Shown: one piece after another, positions 1 to 7,751 of the stretch
Position numbering within the stretch: the stretch's first letter is position 1
Layout of the letters: each line of letters starts with the position of its first letter
Origin: CABMGU01 sp964508495
GTDB taxonomy: Archaea > Nanobdellota > Nanobdellia > Woesearchaeales > ARS49
Direction of reading: 5' to 3'
NCBI GenBank assembly: GCA_964508495.1
Contig: CAZDUA010000010.1
Location: forward strand, 1-24,657
Length of the DNA: 24,657 bases
Notes under the pieces: model-generated
The model's input: the letters and a program-made list of their open reading frames with translations, nothing else
What the model was told of the DNA's origin: nothing
Database searches by the model: none
Position numbers and translations under genes: made by a program

Positions 1-68
1 GTGGAAAGAATAACTAATAAGAGAATAAGTATTCCTATTCGTGTCCCTGTGTTCTTTCCCACTTTTTT
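1..68 (+). terminator. Inverted repeat plus T-run at left edge (terminator or 3' end of an RNA)
   Basis: Bases 1-10 (GTGGAAAGAA) pair with 52-62 (TTCTTTCCCAC) with one bulged C, and six T residues follow at 63-68. A stem followed by a T-run fits the 3' end of a plus-strand transcript whose body lies left of the window. The same bases could be part of a longer RNA. Nothing coding is convincing here. Confidence 0.3.
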
Positions 69-199
69 CCCCTTTAACCAATACTTTCAGCTATAACCTA
101 GTACTGAACGTCAACCCCTAAATACATCAACCCACTTTTGATTCACATATGATGCGACCATTTAAAAAGCTTTGCGTGGCTATATGATGAGAATTCTAA
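69..199. other. Intergenic stretch, no gene seen
   Basis: No convincing reading frame occurs on either strand. A TATA-like TTTAAAAAG at about 160-169 lies 24 nt before an ATG at 184, but that frame stops after 23 codons and runs antisense to the 3' end of ileS, so it is not called as a gene. Confidence 0.4.
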
Positions 200-3100
200 T
201 CATGCTTTATCAAGAAACAGCTTCAATGTTTTATCCTTCACTTTCTCCTCAATAGAACTCGCGTGCTTCTTAACAGGGTCAGCAGATCCAAGCTTGACTG
301 TTGCACCGCACTTATCCTCGATTTTAGCCTTCCACTTCTCAAGCATCTTAACAGTATCAGCATCAGTTTGAACATAAGCAAAAGCCTTATCCGCCTTCTG
401 CATACCAGAATCTTTCCTCAACTGTTGAATATGACGCATAACCTCTCGGGCATAACCCTCTGCGTCCAATTCAGAAGTCCTTTCAGTATCCAAATACACA
501 AAACCAAGCGGGAATTCAACCTCAATAAACCTCTTTGGAACTTCACGTTCGACAACAATATGGTCCTTGTTAAGCTCGATAGAATCCTTGTCCAGCGTAA
601 CTGTAAACTTGCCATCCTTCGCCAGTTGTGCCATGATAGTTTTAGCGCTCATCTCAGCAAGCTTGGTCATAATCTTCGGACTTTTAGCCCCAAAAGTCTT
701 CCCAAGAGTTCCAGCGTTTGCCTTAACTTTCATCTTAACCTCGGCAAACTCCTTATGGCCATGAACTTCCTTGCAATTAGTCTGATACTTGATAACATCC
801 TCGAGCTCTTCCAAGGCAACAAGCACTTCATCATCCTGAGAAATAATCTGAACAATCTTAATCGGCCATCTAAGCGAAATCTTGGCTTTTTCCCTTGAAG
901 CCAGAACTGCCTGGACCACCTGGTCTGTAACAGCCATCTGCTTTTCTAACTTCACATCAATATCTTTTGCGTTAAACTTAGGCCAATTGCACAAATGAAT
1001 GCTCTCTTCATCAAGTTTGAACTCCTTTTTCAAATTCTGCCAAATATGCTCGGAAATAAAAGGAGCAATTGGAGCGAGAAGCTTCAATAATTCAGACAAA
1101 CACTTGAAAACCGTGTACAAAACAACCTGTCTCTCATTATCATCGCCAACCGCAGCCTTATCCCTGACCATTTGAATATAACCACGGCTTAATGTTAGGA
1201 ATAACTCCTCGATTGCAGAAGGAGTTTCATTCAAATGGTACTGGTCAAACAATTCCGTCACTGTTTTAATTGTGCTGTTTAACTTTGAAAGCATAAAACG
1301 CTCTTCAGTGCCGGCCAAACTTTTCATGACAACATCATCAAGCCTTGCAGGATTAACCTTCAGTTCCTTTGCTAAATTAATCAAGAAATTCTGAACGTTC
1401 CACAAAACAATCAAATTTCGGTGTTTAGTCTTCGCATCTTGATGATTAAAACTAAGGTCAACACCAGGCTGGGCAGCGCCAATCTGATAATACCTCAAAG
1501 TATCAGCGCCATAAACATCAATAATCTCGTAAGGCGTTATGTAATTTTTCAACGATTTAGACATCTTCCTGCCCTGCGTGTCATTAATGAAACCATGCAT
1601 GTAAACAGCCTTGAAAGGAAGCGTGCCATGACTAATCATGCTCATACAAGCCAAACTGTTAAACCAACCGCGAATCTGATCCTTGCCCTCCAAAATCAAA
1701 TCAGGAAAGCCAAAACCCTTAAACGGCTGTTCCTTAGAAGGATAATCCAACGTCGCCCAAGGAGCAACACCAGAGTCAAGCCAAACATCCAAAACATCAG
1801 GCACTCTCAACATTTCCTTGCCACAATCACACTTTAATTTCACCTGGTCAACCCAAGGACGATGCAAATTATCAAGCTCTTTTCCAGTCAACTTTTTTAA
1901 TTCAGCACTAGAAGAAATGACTTTATGTTTGCCACACTGACAAGTCCAAATCGGCAACGGAATACCCCAGAAGCGCTGTCGAGAAATACACCAGTCCTGC
2001 AAATTCTTTAACCAAGAATTAAACCAGTTCTCTCCAGCCCAGTCAGGAACCCAATGAACCTTCTTATTCTGCTCAATCATCTCTGCCTTAAGCTTTTCAA
2101 CAGCAAGGAACCATTGGTCTGTAGCTCTGAAGATAATTGGAGTCTTGCAACGCCAGCAATGAGCATACTCATGCTCGATTTTTACTTTATCGATAATTGC
2201 ATTCTTATCTTCCAACAACTGAATAAACTTGTCATCATCCTGCTTGGCAACCATTCCAGCAAGCGAGCCCATCTTATCACTAAAACAACCATGCTCGTCA
2301 GCCTCATTAAATGGTGGCAATCCATGCTCTTTACCAACCTCAAAATCCTCAGGACCACAACCAGGAGCACAATGAACAAGACCGGAACCTGCATCAGTTG
2401 TAACATATTTTTCTGAAAGAACTACAGTGTGAATTTTCTTAGAATCAGGGAACGTGATTTCGTTTTTTAGAGGGTGAACGTATTTAGTTCCTGCTAATTT
2501 CTCGCCCTTGACTTTTTCAACAACTTGGTATTGCTTTCCAGCAACAGCGCCAATAACACCCGGAGCCAAAGCCTCAGCAAGAATCCAAACTTCGTTTCCA
2601 ACTTTTGCTTTAACATAATCAAACTCAGGATGAGCCATCACGGCCATGTTAAAAGGAATCGTCCAAGGAGTAGTAGTCCAAATGATTAAAAACTCATTCG
2701 GCTTGCCTTCAACCTGAAGTTTAACAAAAATAGAATCATCTTTCCTGTTTTCATATTCTAATTCGTGCTTTGCCAGAGCAGTAGCACATCTCGGACACCA
2801 CGTCATAGACTTCTTGCCAAGATAAAGCAATTTTTTCTCGTTAGCTTTAGCTAAAGCCCACCAAGCACCCTCGATGTACTCATTCTTGATAGTCATGTAA
2901 GGATTCTGCCAGTTCATCCAAACGCCCAAACGCTTGAAATCCGTAATCATTGGCCACAAATTGTCTAAAGCGTATTTCTGACAAGCCTCAACGAACTTCT
3001 GCAAGCCAAACTTGTTCAAAATTTCCTTCTTGTCCTTAATGCCAAGCTCTTTCTCAACACTAACTTCAATAGGCAAGCCGTGCATGTCAAAACCAGGCTG

Positions 3101-3328
3101 GTCCCAAACATCAAAACCCTGCATGCGCTTGTAACGCATAATAGAATCTCTCAACGCTTTACCCCACGCGTGACCAATATGAATCCTGCCGGTTGTGTAT
3201 GGCGGACCGTCTAAATAGAAAAACCGTTTCTTGCCAGAATTCTTCTTAACAGCCTTTTCGTAAATTTGACCGTCCTTCCAAAAGTCTAAAATGGCTGGCT
3301 CTACAGTCTTAAACTCGTATGAATTCAT
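200..3328 (-). CDS. ileS: Isoleucyl-tRNA synthetase
   Basis: This class Ia aminoacyl-tRNA synthetase charges tRNA-Ile with isoleucine in the cytoplasm. The 1042-residue length is normal for the archaeal/eukaryotic-type enzyme. Visible marks: the HIGH motif at residues 50-53 (RIHIGHAWGK), a CPRC pair near residue 178 and further CxxC/CxC pairs that suggest zinc sites, the editing-domain WTTTPWT motif near 220, QRFWGIPLP in the catalytic core, and KMSKS near 588-592. A helical anticodon-binding region and a long C-terminal extension follow. A TATA-like TTTTAAATA at 3350-3358 lies about 26 nt before the ATG, so the transcript is probably leaderless. The gene appears single and uninterrupted. Identification is secure. 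Confidence 0.97.
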   Translation of the reverse strand: MNSYEFKTVEPAILDFWKDGQIYEKAVKKNSGKKRFFYLDGPPYTTGRIHIGHAWGKALRDSIMRYKRMQGFDVWDQPGFDMHGLPIEVSVEKELGIKDKKEILNKFGLQKFVEACQKYALDNLWPMITDFKRLGVWMNWQNPYMTIKNEYIEGAWWALAKANEKKLLYLGKKSMTWCPRCATALAKHELEYENRKDDSIFVKLQVEGKPNEFLIIWTTTPWTIPFNMAVMAHPEFDYVKAKVGNEVWILAEALAPGVIGAVAGKQYQVVEKVKGEKLAGTKYVHPLKNEITFPDSKKIHTVVLSEKYVTTDAGSGLVHCAPGCGPEDFEVGKEHGLPPFNEADEHGCFSDKMGSLAGMVAKQDDDKFIQLLEDKNAIIDKVKIEHEYAHCWRCKTPIIFRATDQWFLAVEKLKAEMIEQNKKVHWVPDWAGENWFNSWLKNLQDWCISRQRFWGIPLPIWTCQCGKHKVISSSAELKKLTGKELDNLHRPWVDQVKLKCDCGKEMLRVPDVLDVWLDSGVAPWATLDYPSKEQPFKGFGFPDLILEGKDQIRGWFNSLACMSMISHGTLPFKAVYMHGFINDTQGRKMSKSLKNYITPYEIIDVYGADTLRYYQIGAAQPGVDLSFNHQDAKTKHRNLIVLWNVQNFLINLAKELKVNPARLDDVVMKSLAGTEERFMLSKLNSTIKTVTELFDQYHLNETPSAIEELFLTLSRGYIQMVRDKAAVGDDNERQVVLYTVFKCLSELLKLLAPIAPFISEHIWQNLKKEFKLDEESIHLCNWPKFNAKDIDVKLEKQMAVTDQVVQAVLASREKAKISLRWPIKIVQIISQDDEVLVALEELEDVIKYQTNCKEVHGHKEFAEVKMKVKANAGTLGKTFGAKSPKIMTKLAEMSAKTIMAQLAKDGKFTVTLDKDSIELNKDHIVVEREVPKRFIEVEFPLGFVYLDTERTSELDAEGYAREVMRHIQQLRKDSGMQKADKAFAYVQTDADTVKMLEKWKAKIEDKCGATVKLGSADPVKKHASSIEEKVKDKTLKLFLDKA

Positions 3329-3349
3329 ACACTTGCAAAAGAAACAAGC

Positions 3350-3358
3350 TATTTAAAA
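3350..3358 (-). promoter_or_regulatory. TATA box of ileS
   Basis: TTTTAAATA on the minus strand, centred about 26 nt before the ileS ATG (3328), which implies transcription starts at or next to the start codon. Confidence 0.55.
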
Positions 3359-3406
3359 AAGTATAGGAAAAAATCAGATAACTGGCGCAGGTGCTGGTGG
3401 AGGTAC

Positions 3407-4060
3407 TTAAGGTGCTGGTGGTGGAACTGGTGGAACCGGAACTGGTGCAGGTGCTGCAGGAGGAGTCGCATTTGCAATTTTTCTGAGTGCCAAATAACCA
3501 AGACCAAGACCTGCCGTAAGAGAGCCTAAAAGCATCAAAAGACCGCTTCCAGACTCACGTTCATCGCTACCTTGCTGGGCAACATCATCCAAGTTCTCTT
3601 CACGAGACTTTTCAGACTTGTACCAAGGAGCATCTCTTCCGTAAAAGCGCTTGTGCCTTTCATTGGCCTGCTCGTATTGTGATTGTCTTATTCTAACGTG
3701 AGTTTCATCGCCTTTAATTGGCGTACATCCTCTAATGTAAGAAGCGCCAAGCAATGCAACAAGACCAAGAGTTGCGAGCAAGCCTGCGCCTGCTTTTCTA
3801 AATCTTAAGTTTTCTTTAGTTTGATATTCATTTGCGCACAAAGCGATAAGTGCTGATTGGTCAGCAGTAGGTTTCCAAATAGGAGGAGTTCCCGCAGGTG
3901 CTCCTGCTGGTGCAGCTTCCCAAGTACCTTGTGATTGCAAGTCTCTAACAAGATCAGCGTAACCTGTAGGAGTGGCATACTTGCCTGCGGCTACAGCTTT
4001 CTGATATGCGACAGAAGGATCATTACGCATCCTGATTATTGTACGTTCTATATCAGCCAT
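3407..4060 (-). CDS. Two-pass membrane protein with Pro-rich tail, possibly truncated
   Basis: I do not recognise the family. The 217-residue product has a soluble N-terminus, a Pro/Ala/Gly linker near 50-62, one membrane segment at about 90-109, a charged middle region (about 120-168), a second membrane segment at about 171-193, and a Pro/Ala/Val tail. The TAA at 3407-3409 falls inside that tail. The same frame continues for ten more codons (VPPPAPAPVI) to a TGA at 3374-3376, repeating the VPPPAP pattern seen just before the stop. The stop therefore looks recent, or is a sequencing error, or is read through. The start is supported by an AGGTG-like ribosome site just before the ATG and a TATA box at 4085-4093. 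Confidence 0.7.
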   Translation of the reverse strand: MADIERTIIRMRNDPSVAYQKAVAAGKYATPTGYADLVRDLQSQGTWEAAPAGAPAGTPPIWKPTADQSALIALCANEYQTKENLRFRKAGAGLLATLGLVALLGASYIRGCTPIKGDETHVRIRQSQYEQANERHKRFYGRDAPWYKSEKSREENLDDVAQQGSDERESGSGLLMLLGSLTAGLGLGYLALRKIANATPPAAPAPVPVPPVPPPAP

Positions 4061-4084
4061 TTTAACACCTTTTACACGTTTCCG

Positions 4085-4093
4085 ATATATAAA
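4085..4093 (-). promoter_or_regulatory. TATA box of the Pro-tail membrane protein gene
   Basis: TTTATATAT on the minus strand, centred about 29 nt before the ATG at 4060. It is half of a divergent promoter pair with 4145-4153. Confidence 0.6.
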
Positions 4094-4107
4094 CCTTTCT
4101 ATTTTTA

Positions 4108-4134
4108 ACTACCAGTTAGTAGTGATTTTAAAGG
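4108..4134. promoter_or_regulatory. Palindrome ACTAC-N6-GTAGT with adjoining TTTTAAA
   Basis: ACTAC (4108-4112) and GTAGT (4119-4123) form an inverted repeat midway between two divergent TATA boxes, followed by GATTTTAAAGG. Closely similar composites occur at 11175-11203 and 13015-13038, which suggests a shared regulator site. This is inference from three short matches. Confidence 0.35.
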
Positions 4135-4144
4135 TAAAGGAAGG

Positions 4145-4153
4145 TTTATAAAG
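4145..4153 (+). promoter_or_regulatory. TATA box of the small zinc-ribbon gene
   Basis: TTTATAAAG centred 27 nt before the ATG at 4176, the spacing expected for a leaderless archaeal transcript. It is the main support for calling the 50-codon gene real. Confidence 0.6.
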
Positions 4154-4175
4154 GCGCTAAACTGCCAACAAACCC

Positions 4176-4328
4176 ATGACCTTCAAATGTCACGCTTGCG
4201 GCAAAATATACGGCAAAAAAGGGATGTGCTGCGGAAAAGCACTAGAACTAACATGCAAAATGTGCGGTTTCGGAAAAGACTTCTGCACGTGCGAAGTAGC
4301 AAGCACAAAAGAAGGCTTAAAGCGCTAA
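4176..4328 (+). CDS. Small double zinc-ribbon protein (50 aa)
   Basis: A 50-residue gene starting MTFKCHACGKIYG and ending KEGLKR. Its eight cysteines sit at 5, 8, 18, 19, 27, 30, 37 and 39, giving CxxC, CC, CxxC and CxC groups, enough for two four-cysteine zinc sites. Lysine and glycine surround the knuckles, as in small archaeal zinc ribbons that bind RNA, DNA or a protein partner; the partner is unknown. A strong TATA box lies 27 nt upstream, so the transcript should be leaderless. Its last 12 nt overlap the 3' end of the convergent gene at 4317-4589. It is short, but the cysteine spacing and promoter make a chance frame unlikely. Confidence 0.75.
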   Translation: MTFKCHACGKIYGKKGMCCGKALELTCKMCGFGKDFCTCEVASTKEGLKR

Positions 4329-4589
4329 TTCTTCCAAAACACTACGCTTCCTGCGCTCGGCCTTTCCATCCCATGCTTCTGACTTCAAGTCATGCTTGTA
4401 TTCCTGCACCATTCCATAAAGCTGGGTTGCGAACTCGTGAGCACACTGCCACCTAACAATTTCAGATTGCTTAGGATTCTTTTCTTCAAGCTTAGCAACA
4501 ATATACTCGATGTCGCTCCTGCGAAGAACAATATTTGTTGAAGCAAGCTGTTTATGAAATTTCTCAACTGTGATAGCATACTCAGTCAT
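4317..4589 (-). CDS. Small protein of unknown function (90 aa)
   Basis: I do not recognise this family. The product is soluble, predicted largely helical and rich in charged residues (EEKNPKQSEIVRW in the middle, KAERRKRSVLEEL at the end). It has no signal peptide, membrane segment or metal motif. A TATA box (ATTATATA at 4612-4619) lies 27 nt before the ATG at 4589, supporting this start and a leaderless message. It converges on the zinc-ribbon gene and overlaps its 3' end by 12 nt. Confidence 0.7.
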   Translation of the reverse strand: MTEYAITVEKFHKQLASTNIVLRRSDIEYIVAKLEEKNPKQSEIVRWQCAHEFATQLYGMVQEYKHDLKSEAWDGKAERRKRSVLEELAL

Positions 4590-4611
4590 GCCCTTTTTGT
4601 ACGTTTTCAGC

Positions 4612-4619
4612 TATATAAT
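4612..4619 (-). promoter_or_regulatory. TATA box of the 90-aa unknown gene
   Basis: ATTATATA on the minus strand, centred 27 nt before the ATG at 4589. Confidence 0.55.
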
Positions 4620-4709
4620 GCTTAAGCACGTTTTGTACTACTTCAAATAATTATTCTGAATAAATTGTTTCTAAGAATCTGTATTTTTGACTTCAAATTT
4701 TGCGATAGA

Positions 4710-4717
4710 TTTAAAAG
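4710..4717 (+). promoter_or_regulatory. TATA box of the Pro/Lys-rich protein gene
   Basis: TTTAAAAG centred about 29 nt before the ATG at 4742. Confidence 0.5.
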
Positions 4718-4741
4718 TAGGCATGGTGGAACCCGTCTTGT

Positions 4742-5446
4742 ATGTCACAAGAGGCGATAACAGAAATAGACATGGACGTATTCTCACGCAGAATAGGCCC
4801 ATACTTTTCATGGCTTGAAAGCAGAATAGAATCGGGCTGGCAGCAAAGCGATTCAGTCCAGAAAGACGTTCTAAAAGAAGTAAAATACCTTGCAACAACA
4901 ATGAGAGCACGGTTCATCCTGGGCGTTTCCAAGGATGACTTTGCAAAAGAAGTAAAAAGAACACTTGAATTATTTGAACTCGCATCAGAAGCATTCCCAT
5001 CAGAGTCAGACGATGTAGAAATCAAAACAAAACACTTCTGCAAAGGCGTTTCAGAAGAACTTGGATCACAATTCATACCACAGGAATACAGAGATCCGCT
5101 GGGACCAGGCCCGATGCCAATGCCAGAGCCACTAGTACCGGATCCAGAACCAGACCCGTTAGCACCAGACGAAGAAAAATCAATCAAAATCACGCCAGAA
5201 ATTAAAACTGCATTAAAAGTTGAAAAAGTAAAGACAGAAAAACCAAAGATTGCAAAAGTAAAAGTTGAAAAGCTTACAAAAATAGAAAAGCCAGTTGAAG
5301 TAACGATTGCGAAACCAAAAGTACAGAAAACTGTAAAAAAAGCGGACGTTCCAAAAGTTCAAGAAAAACCAGTAAAAAAGTCAAAGAAAAAGAGTTTCTT
5401 CTTAGTTCGCTGGGTGAAAAGCTTCATTTACGGCGAAGACCAGTAA
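4742..5446 (+). CDS. Cytoplasmic protein with Pro-rich hinge and Lys-rich tail, unknown function
   Basis: The 234-residue product has three parts. Residues 1-115 are a mixed-charge, mainly helical domain. Residues about 116-142 are a Pro/Asp/Glu hinge (GPGPMPMPEPLVPDPEPDP). Residues about 145-215 are a strongly basic Lys/Val/Pro stretch of repeated 'VEKVK/KPK' type, like the disordered basic tails that touch nucleic acid or polyanions. The last 20 residues end in an aromatic, amphipathic segment (KKKSFFLVRWVKSF) that could lie on a membrane. There is no signal peptide. I do not recognise the N-terminal domain. The TATA box at 4710-4717 supports the start; an upstream ATG at 4723 is in another frame. 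Confidence 0.75.
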   Translation: MSQEAITEIDMDVFSRRIGPYFSWLESRIESGWQQSDSVQKDVLKEVKYLATTMRARFILGVSKDDFAKEVKRTLELFELASEAFPSESDDVEIKTKHFCKGVSEELGSQFIPQEYRDPLGPGPMPMPEPLVPDPEPDPLAPDEEKSIKITPEIKTALKVEKVKTEKPKIAKVKVEKLTKIEKPVEVTIAKPKVQKTVKKADVPKVQEKPVKKSKKKSFFLVRWVKSFIYGEDQ

Positions 5447-5533
5447 GTGTCAAAAAAGCAAAAATATAAATGTTCTGACAGATATGCGTCTTTTTGAACA
5501 CATAAAATTAAATACTTTGGAGCATTTGACACT
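5446..5533. repeat. 9-bp inverted repeat bracketing the next promoter
   Basis: AGTGTCAAA (5446-5454) is perfectly inverted as TTTGACACT (5525-5533). The 70 nt between hold TATA-like AAATATAAA (5462-5470) and TTAAATAC (about 5508-5515). It could be a pair of operator half-sites or the foot of an RNA stem. A 9-bp match at this distance may be chance. Confidence 0.3.
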
Positions 5534-5536
5534 CCC

Positions 5537-5542
5537 AGGTGG
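5537..5542 (+). promoter_or_regulatory. Shine-Dalgarno of the LamG protein gene
   Basis: AGGTGG, 7 nt before the ATG at 5550. It fixes this start and implies a transcript with a short leader. Confidence 0.6.
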
Positions 5543-5549
5543 TTAAAAA

Positions 5550-7166
5550 ATGAGTATATTCACAATTGACGATGTTGTAGACAGCGCAAAACAGTTCTCA
5601 ATAGCTGCATTAGCAGGATTATTCCTACTAGCAAATTCTCCAATTGAAGCAAGAACTAATCAGTCAAAACAAGATATTGAGCAAAAACTCTCACAACAAA
5701 AGCAAGCTGCTCCAACTGAAAATGAACAAATAATGACAGAAGCACAAATACGCGAAACATTCAGCGCGGACTATGTCAAAAAAGACGCAGAATCAAAACG
5801 CGCTCTTTCAGAGAAATTACTCGAGCGCGCAAAAAACCCGCAAAACAATCCTACATTAAGATATGGATTCTACAGAGAAGCAGCATTAATCGCGGCAGAA
5901 ACACTCGATCTCCAAAAAGCATTCGGCATAATAGAAACAATGGCCGCATCATACAAAATGCGTGACCTCGCACTAAAAAATGAAGCTTTCCGAACTGCAA
6001 AAAAGAATGTAACAAGCCCCGAACAAGCCAAAATTGTAGCTGAAAGCGGAATTGCAGTAACAGAAGCAATATTCAGAGGAGACGATTATGTGTCAGCATC
6101 ACTCATGACTGGCGAGATTAAACAAATTCCAAAACTTCCAAAAGAAATCGTGACAAAAATTGACGATTTATTGGCGGACATCAAGCAAGTCCAAAACGCA
6201 GAACTGGCAGTATCAGCAAAACCAGACGCAAAATCATACGTGATACTCGCACGCCATTCAGCATACAGAAAAAACAATTTTGAAGAAGCAAAAGACCTGG
6301 CGCAAAAAGGAAACGATGGAGACCTTAAAACGCTCATAGAAAGTGAGTTAACAAATCCCGACACGTCAGAATTACAATATCAACTTGCACAAAAATACGT
6401 GGATTCAGCAAAGAAGCTCAAAGGAAGCGAAAAAGAAATGCACGAAAAACGCGCGCTCCACTGGTGCGGAACAGCACTTACAAAAGCAGATGATCTCTTA
6501 AGGCCCAAAATTGAAAAAATGATAAGCGACTTTGACAAAGGAGAAACGCTGTCAAAAGGACTTGTAAGCAGGTGGGCATTTGACGAGGGAAACGGAACAG
6601 CACTGCTTGATTCTCAAAAGATAAACAACGGAAAGCTAAACAACGGCGCAAAATATGCACCTGGAATGCTTGGAACAGCATTAAGCCTAGATGGAATAGA
6701 TGATTACGCAACGCTGGGCGTCAAAGACATGCCGGCAGCAAACGCACAACAATCAATGACTTGGTGGCATTATGTTACAACAAATCCAGCATCAGGACAG
6801 CAATGCATTGCAGTATTGACTAACATGCAGGACTCTTCAGTTCAATCAGGATACAATAATGGCAAAATAGGAGTATGGAAGCACGGGGGAGCGCCCTTAG
6901 TATCAGCCGTTCCGCCAAAAGCAGGAATGTGGCATCACTACGCATATACTTTTGATGGGAAAACGCACAAATTCCACATAGACGGAAAATTACAGGACAG
7001 CTCAACGACTGAGCAACAAAAAGGAGTTCCAACAAAATTTGAGCTGGGCAGATGGGGCAGGCTGGAAAACGGAGAATTTTTCTTTGGTGGGCAAATTGAC
7101 GACCTGCGCATTTATAGCAGGCCTGTAAGCGAAACAGAAATCCAGAGCCTAATGAAGAAAAAATAA
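5550..7166 (+). CDS. Secreted or anchored protein: helical repeats plus C-terminal LamG domain
   Basis: The 538-residue product has a hydrophobic segment at about 16-32 (SIAALAGLFLLANSPIEA) that acts as signal peptide or anchor. Residues about 40-330 are alpha-helical with TPR-like spacing (for example LRYGFYREAALIAAETLDLQKA), suggesting a protein-binding scaffold. Residues 337-535 are a concanavalin A-like LamG domain: it opens LVSRWAFDEGNGT, contains ALSLDGIDDYATLG, WHHYAYTFDGKTHKFHIDG, and closes IDDLRIYSRPVSETEIQSL, all typical of the Laminin_G_3 type that binds glycans or proteins outside the cell. An AGGTGG ribosome site supports the start. A role in binding a surface polymer is inference; the LamG call is firm. 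Confidence 0.85.
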   Translation: MSIFTIDDVVDSAKQFSIAALAGLFLLANSPIEARTNQSKQDIEQKLSQQKQAAPTENEQIMTEAQIRETFSADYVKKDAESKRALSEKLLERAKNPQNNPTLRYGFYREAALIAAETLDLQKAFGIIETMAASYKMRDLALKNEAFRTAKKNVTSPEQAKIVAESGIAVTEAIFRGDDYVSASLMTGEIKQIPKLPKEIVTKIDDLLADIKQVQNAELAVSAKPDAKSYVILARHSAYRKNNFEEAKDLAQKGNDGDLKTLIESELTNPDTSELQYQLAQKYVDSAKKLKGSEKEMHEKRALHWCGTALTKADDLLRPKIEKMISDFDKGETLSKGLVSRWAFDEGNGTALLDSQKINNGKLNNGAKYAPGMLGTALSLDGIDDYATLGVKDMPAANAQQSMTWWHYVTTNPASGQQCIAVLTNMQDSSVQSGYNNGKIGVWKHGGAPLVSAVPPKAGMWHHYAYTFDGKTHKFHIDGKLQDSSTTEQQKGVPTKFELGRWGRLENGEFFFGGQIDDLRIYSRPVSETEIQSLMKKK

Positions 7167-7183
7167 AGGCAAGCGAAGCCTTT
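7165..7183 (+). terminator. Short hairpin after the LamG gene
   Basis: AAAGGC (7165-7170) and GCCTTT (7178-7183) form a 6-bp stem with a 7-nt loop at the LamG gene stop codon. The descending arm also forms the upstream edge of the next gene's TATA box, so it may be incidental. Confidence 0.3.
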
Positions 7184-7188
7184 AAAAA
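7181..7188 (+). promoter_or_regulatory. TATA box of the four-pass membrane protein gene
   Basis: TTTAAAAA centred about 26 nt before the ATG at 7211. Confidence 0.5.
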
Positions 7189-7210
7189 CAAAATACAACT
7201 CTAACCTTCT

Positions 7211-7672
7211 ATGCGCATTTCAATCTGGATAGGACTCTTAACTTTAGGACTAGGAATATTTCTCTCATACCTTGCAGACGCGATGATACAAACACAAGCT
7301 ATAGGAACATTGCAGACAACAGCAACACTGCTAGCATCAATACTGTTCGTATTATTCTCTGCCAGCATGCTTGGAGTAGGAGCAGGACTAGTAATACACT
7401 GGATAATCGGATTTGCGTCCCACTGGAAAGCATTCGCAGCAGAAATCTTCCTCGGCTTTGCCACATTTTTCATGGGAGTCGGAGCAACAATAATGAGCGG
7501 AAACTACTGGACAGCACTACAAATATTCTTCACATTCTTCATAGCAAGCATAACAATATTCTCACTGTCATTTATATCGCTATTTGGCGGAATATTCGAA
7601 GGATTCGCGAGCATCAAAAAATACATCAAAAAAAGATTCAAACATCGGAATTCTACAAAATGGAAAAAATAA
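7211..7672 (+). CDS. Four-pass integral membrane protein, unknown function
   Basis: The 153-residue product has four hydrophobic segments, at about residues 4-24, 37-66, 74-96 and 103-130, and then a basic tail (KKYIKKRFKHRNSTKWKK) that should face the cytoplasm. It has no catalytic motif that I can see. A TATA box lies about 26 nt before the ATG, so it is probably leaderless. The last codons are part of a 10-bp inverted repeat (7646-7685). It might be a small transporter or stress protein, but the sequence does not say which. Confidence 0.75.
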   Translation: MRISIWIGLLTLGLGIFLSYLADAMIQTQAIGTLQTTATLLASILFVLFSASMLGVGAGLVIHWIIGFASHWKAFAAEIFLGFATFFMGVGATIMSGNYWTALQIFFTFFIASITIFSLSFISLFGGIFEGFASIKKYIKKRFKHRNSTKWKK

Positions 7673-7685
7673 TAATAGAATTCCG
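7646..7685 (+). terminator. 10-bp stem-loop at the end of the membrane protein gene
   Basis: CGGAATTCTA (7646-7655) is perfectly inverted as TAGAATTCCG (7676-7685), with a 20-nt A-rich loop containing the TAA stop at 7670-7672. It is a likely 3'-end stem for the upstream transcript; no T-run follows. Confidence 0.4.
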
Positions 7686-7692
7686 AATGTGC

Positions 7693-7737
7693 TCAAAAAC
7701 ATGGAGTATCATAATATGACTCGAAGCATGTTTTTGA
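7693..7737. promoter_or_regulatory. 11-bp palindrome enclosing a TATA-like box (putative operator)
   Basis: TCAAAAACATG (7693-7703) is perfectly inverted as CATGTTTTTGA (7727-7737). Between the arms are a second inverted pair GAGT/ACTC and a TATA-like ATAATATG (about 7711-7718), whose expected start site lies just before the AGAGGT ribosome site at 7741-7746. The arrangement suggests a dyad operator over the promoter of the DUF483-ligase operon. A leader hairpin is the alternative. Confidence 0.5.
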
Positions 7738-7740
7738 CAA

Positions 7741-7746
7741 AGAGGT
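7741..7746 (+). promoter_or_regulatory. Shine-Dalgarno of the DUF483-like gene
   Basis: AGAGGT, 5 nt before the ATG at 7752, which fixes that start. Confidence 0.6.
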
Positions 7747-7751
7747 AAATA

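Noticed and set aside
184..255. Small plus-strand frame (23 codons) behind a TATA-like box at 160-169
   Set aside because: It is very short, antisense to the ileS 3' end, and without recognisable features.
1421..1837. Long plus-strand frames inside ileS
   Set aside because: They lie opposite a complete, motif-bearing synthetase gene and show no domain or promoter.
3407..3409. Stop codon recoding as pyrrolysine or selenocysteine
   Set aside because: The codon is TAA, which is not used for either residue.
4711..5193. Minus-strand frame rich in Gly/Ser
   Set aside because: It lies antisense to the Pro/Lys-rich protein gene, whose composition creates it; it has no promoter or ribosome site of its own.
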